NCBI RefSeq assembly: GCF_018499875.1
Contig: NZ_JAHBAY010000004.1
Coordinates: 124,001-188,000, forward strand
DNA from: Kineosporia corallincola
GTDB taxonomy: Bacteria > Actinomycetota > Actinomycetes > Actinomycetales > Kineosporiaceae
Direction of reading: 5' to 3'
Length of the DNA stretch: 64,000 bases
Position numbers and translations under genes: made by a program. This document shows positions 6,810-14,951 of the stretch, piece after piece. Below the pieces are notes generated by a model. That model saw nothing but the letters and a program-made list of their open reading frames with translations. It was not told the DNA's origin and searched no databases. The stretch's first letter is position 1. Each line of letters begins with the position of its first letter.

Positions 6810-8435
6810 TCAGCCCTTCACACCCTGGTACGGGTACACCTTGATCGTGCGCTTGCCGCCGGGCTTTCCGCCGATCTTGATCTTGCGCAGTGCCGAGTTG
6901 TTGGCGTAGGTCGACTCGGCCAGTTTCTTGTCCGGGTTGGCCAGCGTCTGGATGTAGTAGACGCCCGCCTTCACCTTGGTGATGTTGAACGACTGGCCCG
7001 GCAGGTCCTGCGAGTAGGTGTCGCCCCAGCCGGTGCTGAGCACCTCGCGGATGCTGAGCAGGTTGGCGTTGCCCTGGCCGCAGGCGGTGTACAGGTCGGT
7101 CGACTCGGGCTGCCACTGGGCGCCGTCGACGGTCAGGTCGACCGAGTCGGTCGGGGCCAGGCAGAAGGCCTCCTTGCCGCTGACCACGGCCTTCTTCTTG
7201 GTCGAGTCGAGCAGCCGGTACGAGGCGAAAGCCTTGAAGTGCCAGTGGTTGTGGCCGGTGCGCGGGTCCCACTCCATCTCGCCGGCCGGGCTGTAGCCGA
7301 CCTGCTTGCCGTCCTGGTCGAAGAAGTACTGGTAGGCGTCCAGCACGCTCTTGCCCTTCTTCCGGAAGCCGTCGACCACCAGTGGCGACGGGCCGGCGTT
7401 CCAGACGGTGGCGCCGAACGTCAGGTAGGTCTTGTTCTTCTTGCTGGTCCGGTCGAGGCGGATCTGATACGCGGGCAGCGAACGGAGGTCGGGCTTGGGC
7501 AGGTCGTCCGCGGCGGCCGCGGACAGCCGGTTACCCGTGGGCGCCGACTTCGCCGGCACGTTGGGCTGCCCCAGAGCGGCCTTGCGCCCGGCCTCCCGGG
7601 CGGCGTGCTGCGGCGACAGGTCGGTGGCGGTCATGTCGATGCCGGTCATGCTCAGGCCGTGGTTGTGGTTCATGTCGTGGGTGGAGGCGGTGCCGAAGCC
7701 CGAGCCCTCCTTCACCGTGGACACCTTGATCTTGATCGTGGAGGTGCCCTCGGCGGTGGTCAGGCCCAGGGCCTTGCGCCACGGCTTGCTGACCGTCGCG
7801 GTCAGCGTGTAGGTGCCGTCCTTACCCCCGAAGAACAGCGGGTTGTCCCAGTTCCCGAGCACCGGCGTGGCCCAGCCGGCGGGCAGGCCGAACACGTGCC
7901 CGAGCGCGTAGGGGTGGCTCCCGCACTCCTGCGGGTAGGGCGACTCGGCCACCGCCTCGGCCGTGACCCGGTTCTGCTCGGCCGAGCTCGGGCAGAAGTC
8001 CATCTTCTGGCTCAGCACCGACTTGCCGGCCGGGCCCTTGACCCTGACGTCGAAGAACTTGGTCAGCGTGGACGGGCTCGCGGTGATCCCGGCGGGCAGG
8101 GTGGTGACGACCCCGCCCGAGCTCAGCGTGGTGGTGATCGGGTCCTTGTACGACTTGCCGCGGTGGGTGCGGATCTCCAGGTCCTTCGGGGCGACGGCGT
8201 AGAAGCCCAGGCCGTACAGCCCGATGTCCTCACCCTTGTAGCGCTGCACGGTCTGGGTCTTGACCGGTACCACCAGGTCGAGCGCGGCGGACGACGTGGC
8301 GGCGGTGCTCTGGCCGGAGACACGCTCGGCCGCGGTCACCCCGGCCGCGGTGACCACCGATCCGGCCAGCACCGCGGACAGCGCCACGGTGGCGGCAGGA
8401 GCGGCGCGTCTGAAGAAACGGCGACTGACGATCAC
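6810..8435 (-). CDS. secreted lysyl-oxidase-like copper protein
   Basis: This 541-aa secreted protein opens with an RR-containing signal peptide (residues 1-36, RRFFRR followed by a hydrophobic run). The C-terminal part is a lysyl oxidase fold with the copper-binding GHNHWH motif (His395, His397, His399) and nearby conserved Cys and Lys residues. Lysyl oxidases deaminate lysine side chains to aldehydes using copper and a lysine-tyrosyl quinone cofactor. The bacterial members' natural substrates are poorly known. The N-terminal 300 residues are a separate region with Cys pairs. GTG start with a G-rich ribosome site. Divergent from the ThDP enzyme gene. Confidence 0.85.
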   Translation of the reverse strand: MIVSRRFFRRAAPAATVALSAVLAGSVVTAAGVTAAERVSGQSTAATSSAALDLVVPVKTQTVQRYKGEDIGLYGLGFYAVAPKDLEIRTHRGKSYKDPITTTLSSGGVVTTLPAGITASPSTLTKFFDVRVKGPAGKSVLSQKMDFCPSSAEQNRVTAEAVAESPYPQECGSHPYALGHVFGLPAGWATPVLGNWDNPLFFGGKDGTYTLTATVSKPWRKALGLTTAEGTSTIKIKVSTVKEGSGFGTASTHDMNHNHGLSMTGIDMTATDLSPQHAAREAGRKAALGQPNVPAKSAPTGNRLSAAAADDLPKPDLRSLPAYQIRLDRTSKKNKTYLTFGATVWNAGPSPLVVDGFRKKGKSVLDAYQYFFDQDGKQVGYSPAGEMEWDPRTGHNHWHFKAFASYRLLDSTKKKAVVSGKEAFCLAPTDSVDLTVDGAQWQPESTDLYTACGQGNANLLSIREVLSTGWGDTYSQDLPGQSFNITKVKAGVYYIQTLANPDKKLAESTYANNSALRKIKIGGKPGGKRTIKVYPYQGVKG

Positions 8436-8756
8436 GGGATCCCCCCTCGGGAGTGTGGTGAGGCGTCCGTTTTGTGCGCCTCGCCGAGACCCTACGGTCG
8501 CACCGGGGTGGGCGAATCAGCCTGCGGGATGATCGGATACCGCGCGAAAGTGCCCCGGAATCCACCTGAAGGAGGAGTATCGGCCGGGTGCCGGGATCGT
8601 GGTGGTTGCCGGTCTGCCGTTGCGGCCCGCGCGTTCCGGAGAATAGTGAGGGGCGGACCAGGACGCCTGGGTGCGGCGCCGTCGACGGCTGCCCGCTTCC
8701 CGCCCGAGACAAGGGCGACGGCCAGGACGTCGTCGCACGTCGCCTCCGGAGGACCC
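8436..8756. promoter_or_regulatory. 321-bp divergent intergenic region
   Basis: This gap separates the divergent lysyl-oxidase-like and ThDP-enzyme genes. It must carry both promoters. An isolated AAGGAGGAG at about 8569 looks like a ribosome site, but the frame behind it (GTG 8588) gives a low-complexity peptide that overlaps the ThDP gene, so I do not call a gene. No clear palindrome seen. Confidence 0.4.
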
Positions 8757-10553
8757 GTGACCCAGACCGTCGCCGATTTCGTTCTGTCCCGCCTGCGGGA
8801 ATGGGGTGTGGAACAGGTTTTCGGCTATCCCGGTGACGGCATCAACGGCCTGATCGGGGCCTGGGGCCGGGCCGACGACCAGCCGCAGTTCGTGCAGTCG
8901 CGGCACGAGGAGATGTCCGCGCTCCAGGCGGTGGGCTACGCCAAGTTCACCGGCCGGCCCGGTGTCTGCGTGGCCACCTCCGGCCCGGGCGCCATCCATC
9001 TGCTGAACGGCTTGTACGACGCCAAACTCGACCACGTGCCGGTGGTGGCGATCGTCGGCCAGACCGAGCGCAGCGCGATCGGCGGGGCCTATCAGCAGGA
9101 GGTCGACCTGCTGAGCCTGTTCAAGGACGTGGCCAGTGAGTACGTGCAGATGGTCACGGTGCCGCAGCAGTTGCCGAACGTGCTGGACCGGGCGTTCCGC
9201 ACGGCCCAGGCCCGGCAGGCGCCGACCTGTGTGATCATCCCGGCCGACGTGCAGGACCTGCCCTACGAGCCGCCGGAGCACGCGTTCCGGCAGGTGCCCT
9301 CCAGCCACCCGGTGACCAGCTGGCCCACCGTGTCGCCCGACGATGCGAGCGTGCGGGCCGCGGCCGAGCTGCTGAACTCCGGCTCGAAGGTGGCGATGCT
9401 GATCGGGCAGGGCGCGCGCGGCGCGAAGGCCGAGGTGATCCAGGTGGCCGACGTGCTCGGTGCCGGGGTGGCCAAGGCCCTGCTGGGCAAGGACGTGCTC
9501 GGCGACGACCTGCCGTTCGTCACCGGCGCGATCGGCCTGCTCGGCACCCGGCCGAGCTACGAGCTGATGCGCGACTGCGACACCCTGCTGACCGTCGGCT
9601 CGAACTTCCCCTATTCGCAGTTCCTTCCGGAGCTGGACCAGGCCCGCGCGGTGCAGATCGACATCGACGGCAAGTACCTCGGCCTGCGCTACCCCTACGA
9701 GCTCAACCTGGTCGGTGACGCCGCGGCCACCCTGCGCGCCCTGCTGCCGCTGCTGCGCCGCCAGGAGGACCGCTCCTGGCGGGAGACCGTGGAGCAGAAC
9801 GTGTCCCGCTGGCGTGAGACCGTCGACCGGGAGGCCGCGGTGGCGGGTGACCCGATCAACCCGATGGCGTTGTTCCGCGAGGGGTCCCGGCGGCTGCCCG
9901 CCGACGTGATCGTCACGTCCGACTCCGGATCGGCCGCCGACTGGTACGCGCGCTGCGTGGAACTGACCGGGGAGATGCGCGGTTCGCTGTCCGGCACGCT
10001 GGCCACGATGGGCGCGGCCGTGCCCTACGGCATCGGGGCCAAGTTCGGGCAGCCGCACCGGCCGGTGGTGGCGTTCGAGGGTGACGGCGCGATGCAGATG
10101 AACGGCCTGGCCGAGCTGCTGACCGTCGCGCGCTACTGGAAGCAGTGGGCCGACCCGCGGTTCGTCACGGTGGTGCTGCACAACAACGACCTGACCCAGG
10201 TGACCTGGGAGCTGCGCTCGATGGGTGGATCACCGAAATTCGTCGAGTCACAGTCGCTTCCGGAGGTTTCGTACGCCGACTTCGCCACCGGCATCGGGCT
10301 GGAGGGCATCACCGTGGACCGGCCGCAAGACCTCGGCCGGGCCTGGGACCAGGCCCTGACCTGCGGCCGGCCGGCGGTGCTCGACGTGCGCGTGGACCCG
10401 GACTTCCCGCCGATCCCGCCGCACGCCACGCTGGAGCAGGCCCGGGCCACGGCGGCGGCGCTGCTCAAGGGCGACGAGAACCGGCGCGGGGTGATCTCGG
10501 CCGGGATCCGGACCAAGATGCAGGAGCTGCTGCCGCACCGGAACCAGGACTGA
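8757..10553 (+). CDS. thiamine-diphosphate-requiring enzyme (pyruvate oxidase / acetolactate synthase-like)
   Basis: This 598-aa protein has the three-domain ThDP enzyme architecture. The N-terminal Pyr domain has the RHE glutamate (about residue 51) that activates ThDP. The central domain follows, and the C-terminal PP domain has the GDG-to-N motif beginning near residue 442 (GDGAMQMNGL and later HNN). It belongs to the pyruvate oxidase/acetolactate synthase superfamily. Without regulatory-subunit neighbours, a biosynthetic acetolactate synthase role is unlikely, and a pyruvate:quinone-oxidoreductase-like or related decarboxylase activity is more plausible. The frame is open far upstream, but GGAGG 5 nt before the GTG at 8757 fixes the start. 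Confidence 0.88.
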   Translation: MTQTVADFVLSRLREWGVEQVFGYPGDGINGLIGAWGRADDQPQFVQSRHEEMSALQAVGYAKFTGRPGVCVATSGPGAIHLLNGLYDAKLDHVPVVAIVGQTERSAIGGAYQQEVDLLSLFKDVASEYVQMVTVPQQLPNVLDRAFRTAQARQAPTCVIIPADVQDLPYEPPEHAFRQVPSSHPVTSWPTVSPDDASVRAAAELLNSGSKVAMLIGQGARGAKAEVIQVADVLGAGVAKALLGKDVLGDDLPFVTGAIGLLGTRPSYELMRDCDTLLTVGSNFPYSQFLPELDQARAVQIDIDGKYLGLRYPYELNLVGDAAATLRALLPLLRRQEDRSWRETVEQNVSRWRETVDREAAVAGDPINPMALFREGSRRLPADVIVTSDSGSAADWYARCVELTGEMRGSLSGTLATMGAAVPYGIGAKFGQPHRPVVAFEGDGAMQMNGLAELLTVARYWKQWADPRFVTVVLHNNDLTQVTWELRSMGGSPKFVESQSLPEVSYADFATGIGLEGITVDRPQDLGRAWDQALTCGRPAVLDVRVDPDFPPIPPHATLEQARATAAALLKGDENRRGVISAGIRTKMQELLPHRNQD

Positions 10554-11099
10554 TCAGCCCAGCAGCCGGGCCGCGAGTTGTGGCAGGCGGCGGCGCATCT
10601 CGGCGTCGTCGTCGAAGTCGAACTCCTCGCCCAGGTTCGGGCAGCTGTTGCGGGCCAGGGACTGGCTGCGGCTGTTCCATTCCGTGTGGAAGTTGTCGCC
10701 GTGCCCGGTGACCTGCTCGAAGGCCTCCCTGGCCAGGTAGTTCACCGACTCCATGAACAGCCGCTCGCCGTCTTGCTCCAGCACGGCGGGATGGCCGGCC
10801 AGACTGTCCGGCCCGGCCAGCACCCGGTCGAACCAGGCCTGGCCGTAGGTGATCAGCCCGGCCCGGAAGTCGATGAAGGAGTCGTCGGAGCAGCCACCGC
10901 CGATCAGGTACGCGGCACCCCAGACGTCCCACCGGTAAAGGGCGTTCGCGGCGTCGTCAAAATGTTTCTGGAAGAGGACGATGTCTTCGGGGGAGTGCCG
11001 GACGAGCTCGTCGTGCAGCGTCTCCTCGATCGGCCGGCCGGTGGCGTCGGCCGCGGCGCGGGCCGCGCCGACGACCACCCAGAACGTGTCGCTGTCCAT
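10554..11099 (-). CDS. DUF4240 domain protein
   Basis: This 181-aa protein shows the DUF4240 pattern: N-terminal FWVVVGAA, a helical region and the diagnostic WGAAYLIGGGCSDDSF block. Function is unknown. Its stop abuts the stop of the convergent ThDP gene. It starts 14 bp after the RTX gene on the same strand, so the two may be cotranscribed. A GTG 6 nt upstream is an alternative start; neither has a strong ribosome site. Confidence 0.8.
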   Translation of the reverse strand: MDSDTFWVVVGAARAAADATGRPIEETLHDELVRHSPEDIVLFQKHFDDAANALYRWDVWGAAYLIGGGCSDDSFIDFRAGLITYGQAWFDRVLAGPDSLAGHPAVLEQDGERLFMESVNYLAREAFEQVTGHGDNFHTEWNSRSQSLARNSCPNLGEEFDFDDDAEMRRRLPQLAARLLG

Positions 11100-11113
11100 G
11101 GACACGGATCATG

Positions 11114-11971
11114 TCAGTTCTGGCGGATGACGTCCTTGCCCGGCCCGCCGTGGATGGTGTCGGTGCCGGGGCCGCCGTACAGCCGGTCGTTGCCGCTGTT
11201 GCCCCAGAGCGTGTCGGCGCCCTTCTTGCCCCAGACGGAGTCGTTGCCCGGGCCGCCGTAGAGGGAGTCGGCGCCGGAGCTGCCGTAGAGCCGGTCGTCG
11301 CCGGCGTCACCGCGCAGCGCCGCGCCGTCGGTGGCGTAGAGGATGTCGTCGCCGGCGCCGCCGTTGCCGGAGTCGCTCACCCGCAGCACGTCGTCACCGG
11401 TGCCGCCGAGCGCCGAGCTGTTGTCGCCACCGGGACCAGCCACGATGACGTCGTCGCCGGGGCCGCCCCAGATCGCGCTGCCGTCGATGCCGCCGTCTTC
11501 CTGGCGGCTGGTGATGGTGTCGTCGCCACTGCCGAGCCAGAACTTGTTGTAGTCGAAGGCCTGGTGGGACGGGTTCTCGAACACCACCTCGTCGTCTTCG
11601 TCGAGGAGCTCGAACACGCCGGTGTCGAGCGGCGAGGGGGTGTCGTAGATCTCCAGCGTGCACTGCACCCGGGTGTAGTCGGCCGTTTCCGGGTAGACGC
11701 ATCCGCTGCCGGCCTGGATCTCCCAGACGTCCTTGAGGGTGTAGGTCCGGTAGTAGTGGTCGTCGCTGGTGGTGATCTTGCCGACGGTGACCTTGAGGTG
11801 GTTGGCCTGGCCGAGCGCCGCGGTGAAGTGCACCCGGTCGCCCTCGATGCGGACCTGGGCCGGCGCCTCGTCGGCGGCGAGCGCGGGCGTGGTGGCGGCC
11901 AGGGCGCTCGCCCCGGCCGCGAGCAGGGTGACGGGCAGGGCCGCATGACGAAAACTCTTGCGTGTGAGCAT
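11114..11971 (-). CDS. secreted RTX (hemolysin-type calcium-binding) repeat protein
   Basis: This 285-aa protein has a signal peptide (residues 1-32, ending TTPALA) and a globular N-terminal domain. About ten glycine- and aspartate-rich nonapeptide repeats of the GGPGDD type then fill the C-terminal 130 residues. Such repeats form a calcium-binding beta-roll. There is no type I secretion system here and the signal peptide indicates Sec export, as in many Gram-positive RTX-like proteins. The ATG at 11971 has GGAG upstream; a longer frame lacks one. Role unknown. Confidence 0.85.
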   Translation of the reverse strand: MLTRKSFRHAALPVTLLAAGASALAATTPALAADEAPAQVRIEGDRVHFTAALGQANHLKVTVGKITTSDDHYYRTYTLKDVWEIQAGSGCVYPETADYTRVQCTLEIYDTPSPLDTGVFELLDEDDEVVFENPSHQAFDYNKFWLGSGDDTITSRQEDGGIDGSAIWGGPGDDVIVAGPGGDNSSALGGTGDDVLRVSDSGNGGAGDDILYATDGAALRGDAGDDRLYGSSGADSLYGGPGNDSVWGKKGADTLWGNSGNDRLYGGPGTDTIHGGPGKDVIRQN

Positions 11972-12189
11972 GGTTGACTCCAGAGCCGAGAATCCGGTCG
12001 CGTCTGGACGGCGCGAGAGTGAGATGCCGGTCACTCTACGCTCGCGCTCTGTCGCCCGGGCCGGGTTCCGGCTCTTCGGGCAGGGTTTCGCTCGTTGTCA
12101 CCCGAACGGTGGACGGCGAAGGGGCAGTCCTGGGGTGGCGGGTGCCGATGATCAGGTGAGAAGGGCTGTGCGGAGCAGGGATTGGGCCG

Positions 12190-12969
12190 TTACTTGCGGG
12201 CCACGCCCCCGCTCATCGCCACGTCGGCGTCGGTGGCCCGCTCGTCGTCGAGGCGGCCGAGCTCGGGGCGCCAGCGGTGCACCAGTGAGACGCCGGGCTC
12301 GATCATCTGCATGCCGGTGAAGAACTCGCGCACCTGGGCGGCGCTGCGGGCCACGGCGAACATGCCGCGGGCGTTGTAGGCGTCGACGGTGCGCAGGATG
12401 CCCGGGTCGTGATCGGCCGTGACCATCGACAGCACCAGGAAACTGCCGGCCGCGAGTGGCTCCAGCAGGCGCCGCACCACGTCGTGGGCCACGTCGTCGG
12501 GCACGAACTGGAGCACCGCGACGATCGACAGCGCGACCGGGCGGGTGGGGTCGATCAGCTCGGTGAAGGCCGGTGCCTCCAGGATCGACTCCGGTGAGCG
12601 CATGTCCGCCTCGACGTAGCGCACCCGTTCGGCGTGCCCGGGCGTCAGCAGAGCGGTGCCCTCGCGCAGCACGACCGGGTCGTTGTCGACATAGACCACG
12701 CTGCTGTCCGGGCCGGTCACCTCGTGCAGGTTCGGCGAGGTCGGGATGCCGGAGCCGATGTCGAGGAACTGCCGCACGCCCTCGGCCTGGGCCAGGTAGC
12801 GCGCCGTGCGCTGCACGAAGAGCCGGTTCTGGCGCATGGATGTGGGCAGATTCGGCCACCCGGCCACGGCCTGGGCCGCGGCCTCACGATCGGCCGGGTA
12901 GTTGCTCGTGCCGCCGAGGATGAAGTCGTACACGCGTGCGGGATGTGCGACGTCCGTGCGCAGGTCCAC
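12190..12969 (-). CDS. DUF574-type SAM-dependent methyltransferase
   Basis: This 259-aa protein belongs to the actinobacterial methyltransferase family formerly DUF574 (Methyltransf_19). It shows the N-terminal ARVYDFILGG signature, the SAM-binding FLDIGSGIPTSPN, and VVYVDNDPVVL for the ribose hydroxyls. Substrates of the family are largely unknown. GTG start with little ribosome site; a leaderless transcript is possible. A terminator-like hairpin region of unclear role lies upstream at 13168-13244. Confidence 0.88.
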   Translation of the reverse strand: MDLRTDVAHPARVYDFILGGTSNYPADREAAAQAVAGWPNLPTSMRQNRLFVQRTARYLAQAEGVRQFLDIGSGIPTSPNLHEVTGPDSSVVYVDNDPVVLREGTALLTPGHAERVRYVEADMRSPESILEAPAFTELIDPTRPVALSIVAVLQFVPDDVAHDVVRRLLEPLAAGSFLVLSMVTADHDPGILRTVDAYNARGMFAVARSAAQVREFFTGMQMIEPGVSLVHRWRPELGRLDDERATDADVAMSGGVARK

Positions 12970-13427
12970 CCAGCGAACCTAACACCGTTACATGCCAAAC
13001 ATAGGTGAAACCGTGCAAATGCATGGATGTGCGGCGCGCCACCGTGGGCAGATGGGATTTGTGGGGTGTTTGACCGTCACCACGGTTCACGGCCATGACA
13101 CAGACTTGCAACGCGTCAAGGAGCGCCGGACCTCGCTCTCCCGCCTTTATGGGGGATGAGGCTCGCTCGGCACCCGGGGAGGGGCGGGTGCCGGGCCTGA
13201 TCCGGCTGCGGGAACGCCTGGTCACGGAAATCGTGACCAGGCGTCATGATTCGTCACCGTTGGGTGACAAAGCGTGAGTCTTCCACGCCCTGCTGCCATA
13301 CTGCGCCGGTGTCGTTGCCCCCGGTGGACCGTCAGTGGCAGTTTCTGCCCCTACGTCACGTGATCGTCGGTCCTGCGCTGATCGCGGTCGATCGTCGTCT
13401 TCCCGGTGCCCTGAGGGCGGGGGTGAC
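12970..13427. other. 458-bp intergenic region with two stable hairpins
   Basis: This gap lies between divergent genes, so no transcript is expected to end here, yet it contains two hairpins. The first is CGGCACCC/GGGTGCCG at 13168-13193. The second is a perfect 13-bp stem, ACGCCTGGTCACG/CGTGACCAGGCGT, at 13214-13244. The second resembles an intrinsic terminator stem. A small non-coding RNA, a structured 5' leader or a protein-binding palindrome would each explain them. The open frame at 13095-13277 has no ribosome site and no protein-like character. Confidence 0.45.
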
Positions 13428-14081
13428 ATGGACGGCGACGCCGGCGTGAAGGTGGTTCTGGTCGACGACCACCCGGCGATCCTCGCCGGGGTGCAGGCCT
13501 GGATGGCGATGGCGACCCCCGCGGTCGAGGTGATCGCGGCCGGGTCGGACCTGTCCGTGGCCTGGCTGGAACCCGGCCGCTCGGTGCCGGTCGTGGTGAT
13601 GGACCTGCAACTGGGCGGGGCCCCGGCCTACGCCGACCTGTCCCGCCTGGTCGAGCACGGGCGGCAGGTGGTGGTGTACTCGATGCGCGAGGACAGCGAC
13701 ACCGCCCTGACCTGCCTGGAGATCGGCGCCTTCACCTACCTGACCAAGGCCGAGGGCCAGGCGCACCTGGTCGACGCGGTGCGGGCCGCCTCCGAGTCCC
13801 GGCCCTACGTGTCGCCGTCGCTGGCCGGGGCGATGGGGGTGGACAACCGCCGCATCCGCCCCGACCTGGCGCCCCGTGAGGTCGACGTGCTGCTGGAGTG
13901 GTTCCGCTGCGAGTCGAAGGACCTGGTGGCGCAGAAGCTCGGCATCTCGGCCCGCACCGTGTCCACCTACATCGACCGGGTGCGCATCAAGTACGCCAAC
14001 ACCGGGCGACCCGCGTCGACCAAGGCCACGCTGGTCGCCCGGGCCATCCAGGACGGTCTGGTGTCGCTCGACGACCTCTGA
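13428..14081 (+). CDS. LuxR/NarL family response regulator
   Basis: This 217-aa regulator combines a receiver domain with a C-terminal LuxR-type helix-turn-helix. The acidic pair is D13/D14 in LVDDHP, the phosphoacceptor is Asp59 in VVMDLQ, and Lys107 is conserved. The DNA-binding region, about 150-205, includes LAPREVDVLLEW and KLGISARTVSTYIDRV. No sensor kinase is adjacent, so it is an orphan here. The ATG at 13428 was chosen for the G-rich ribosome site; the frame upstream is low complexity. A hairpin terminates it. Confidence 0.92.
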   Translation: MDGDAGVKVVLVDDHPAILAGVQAWMAMATPAVEVIAAGSDLSVAWLEPGRSVPVVVMDLQLGGAPAYADLSRLVEHGRQVVVYSMREDSDTALTCLEIGAFTYLTKAEGQAHLVDAVRAASESRPYVSPSLAGAMGVDNRRIRPDLAPREVDVLLEWFRCESKDLVAQKLGISARTVSTYIDRVRIKYANTGRPASTKATLVARAIQDGLVSLDDL

Positions 14082-14085
14082 AACT

Positions 14086-14126
14086 GTGGACGACGACGAG
14101 CTTCTCGAAAGCTCACCGTCGTCCAC
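14086..14126. terminator. bidirectional hairpin terminator between convergent genes
   Basis: Outer arms GTGGACGACG (14086-14095) and CGTCGTCCAC (14117-14126) enclose an inner stem GAGCTT/AAGCTC. It lies between the stops of the response regulator and the metallo-hydrolase genes and can serve both strands. The outer arm equals that in the 5865 hairpin. Confidence 0.8.
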
Positions 14127-14139
14127 CATTTCTGCCCCT

Positions 14140-14877
14140 CTAGGCCGCGCGCGCCGCTGCCACCGCCTCGGCGATCGGCATCCGCAGCGCCGGGCCGTGC
14201 CCCGGCAGGATCAGCACCGCGCCGGTCCGCACGAAACCGTCCAGGCTCCGCGCGGCCTGCGCCAGGTCTTCCTGGAAGTCGGTGTGCAGCAGCTGCGGTC
14301 CCTGGAGCCGGGACGTGCCGTGCGCCGTGACCAGGGCGTCCCCGGTGACCAGGGCACCCAGGGCGGGGAAGTGGTAGCCGACGTGCCCGCTGGTGTGTCC
14401 CTCGGCCGCGACCGGCACCGGCGAACCCGGCAGGTCCAGCGGCCCGTCGTGCGGAAAGGCCTGCGCCGTGGGCAGACTGGTGTCCATCTTGCCGACGAAC
14501 AGCGGCGCGACCTGCCGCAGCCAAGTGCGCCAGGGGCGGTGGTGCAGGTGGCTCAGCACCTGCTTCAGGCTGATCTGCTCGAGGAACTCGCGCCGGGCGT
14601 GCGCGGCCTCCCGCTCCGACGTGTACACCGGAACGCCGTGACGCTCGGCCAGCCAGGGCAGCCCGCCCAGGTGGTCGAGATGGGCGTGCGTGATCAGGAT
14701 GCCGCGCACGTCCTGCGGCCTGCGGCCGATCGCCCGGATCGACTGCTCCACCAGATCCCGCTCACCCGGGTACCCGCCGTCGATCAGGGTGACCCCGGTG
14801 TCGTCGCCGTACAGCACCCAGTTCGTGTTGCGGTGGTGGGCGAACCACAGATTCTCAGCGACCTCTTCCACGGGCAT
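14140..14877 (-). CDS. MBL-fold metallo-hydrolase
   Basis: This 245-aa protein carries the metallo-beta-lactamase metal site THAHLDH (His64, His66, Asp68, His69). A later GHTSGH and a GDALVTAH provide further ligands, and a terminal GHG supplies the last histidine. The overall pattern matches glyoxalase II-like hydrolases rather than true beta-lactamases. The ATG at 14877 has GGAGG 9 nt upstream. It is divergent from the FUSC membrane protein. Substrate unknown. Confidence 0.88.
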   Translation of the reverse strand: MPVEEVAENLWFAHHRNTNWVLYGDDTGVTLIDGGYPGERDLVEQSIRAIGRRPQDVRGILITHAHLDHLGGLPWLAERHGVPVYTSEREAAHARREFLEQISLKQVLSHLHHRPWRTWLRQVAPLFVGKMDTSLPTAQAFPHDGPLDLPGSPVPVAAEGHTSGHVGYHFPALGALVTGDALVTAHGTSRLQGPQLLHTDFQEDLAQAARSLDGFVRTGAVLILPGHGPALRMPIAEAVAAARAA

Positions 14878-14951
14878 CCGTGTTGTCCTCCGTGTTGCTG
14901 GGGGGTATGGCGTTACCGCGCCCATTCTCGGGGCGTCGGCATGATGAAGCG

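Noticed and set aside
6672-8756. A very long open frame continuing upstream of the ThDP enzyme, as if the protein were about 1290 aa
   Set aside because: The extension is low-complexity and antisense to the lysyl-oxidase-like gene, while the GTG at 8757 has GGAGG and begins the family-typical sequence.
8588-8836. Open frame behind an AAGGAGGAG site
   Set aside because: Spacing to the GTG is long, the peptide is Arg/Pro-rich with no family, and it overlaps the ThDP gene.
13095-13277. 60-aa frame over the two hairpins
   Set aside because: No ribosome site; the sequence is better explained by RNA stems.
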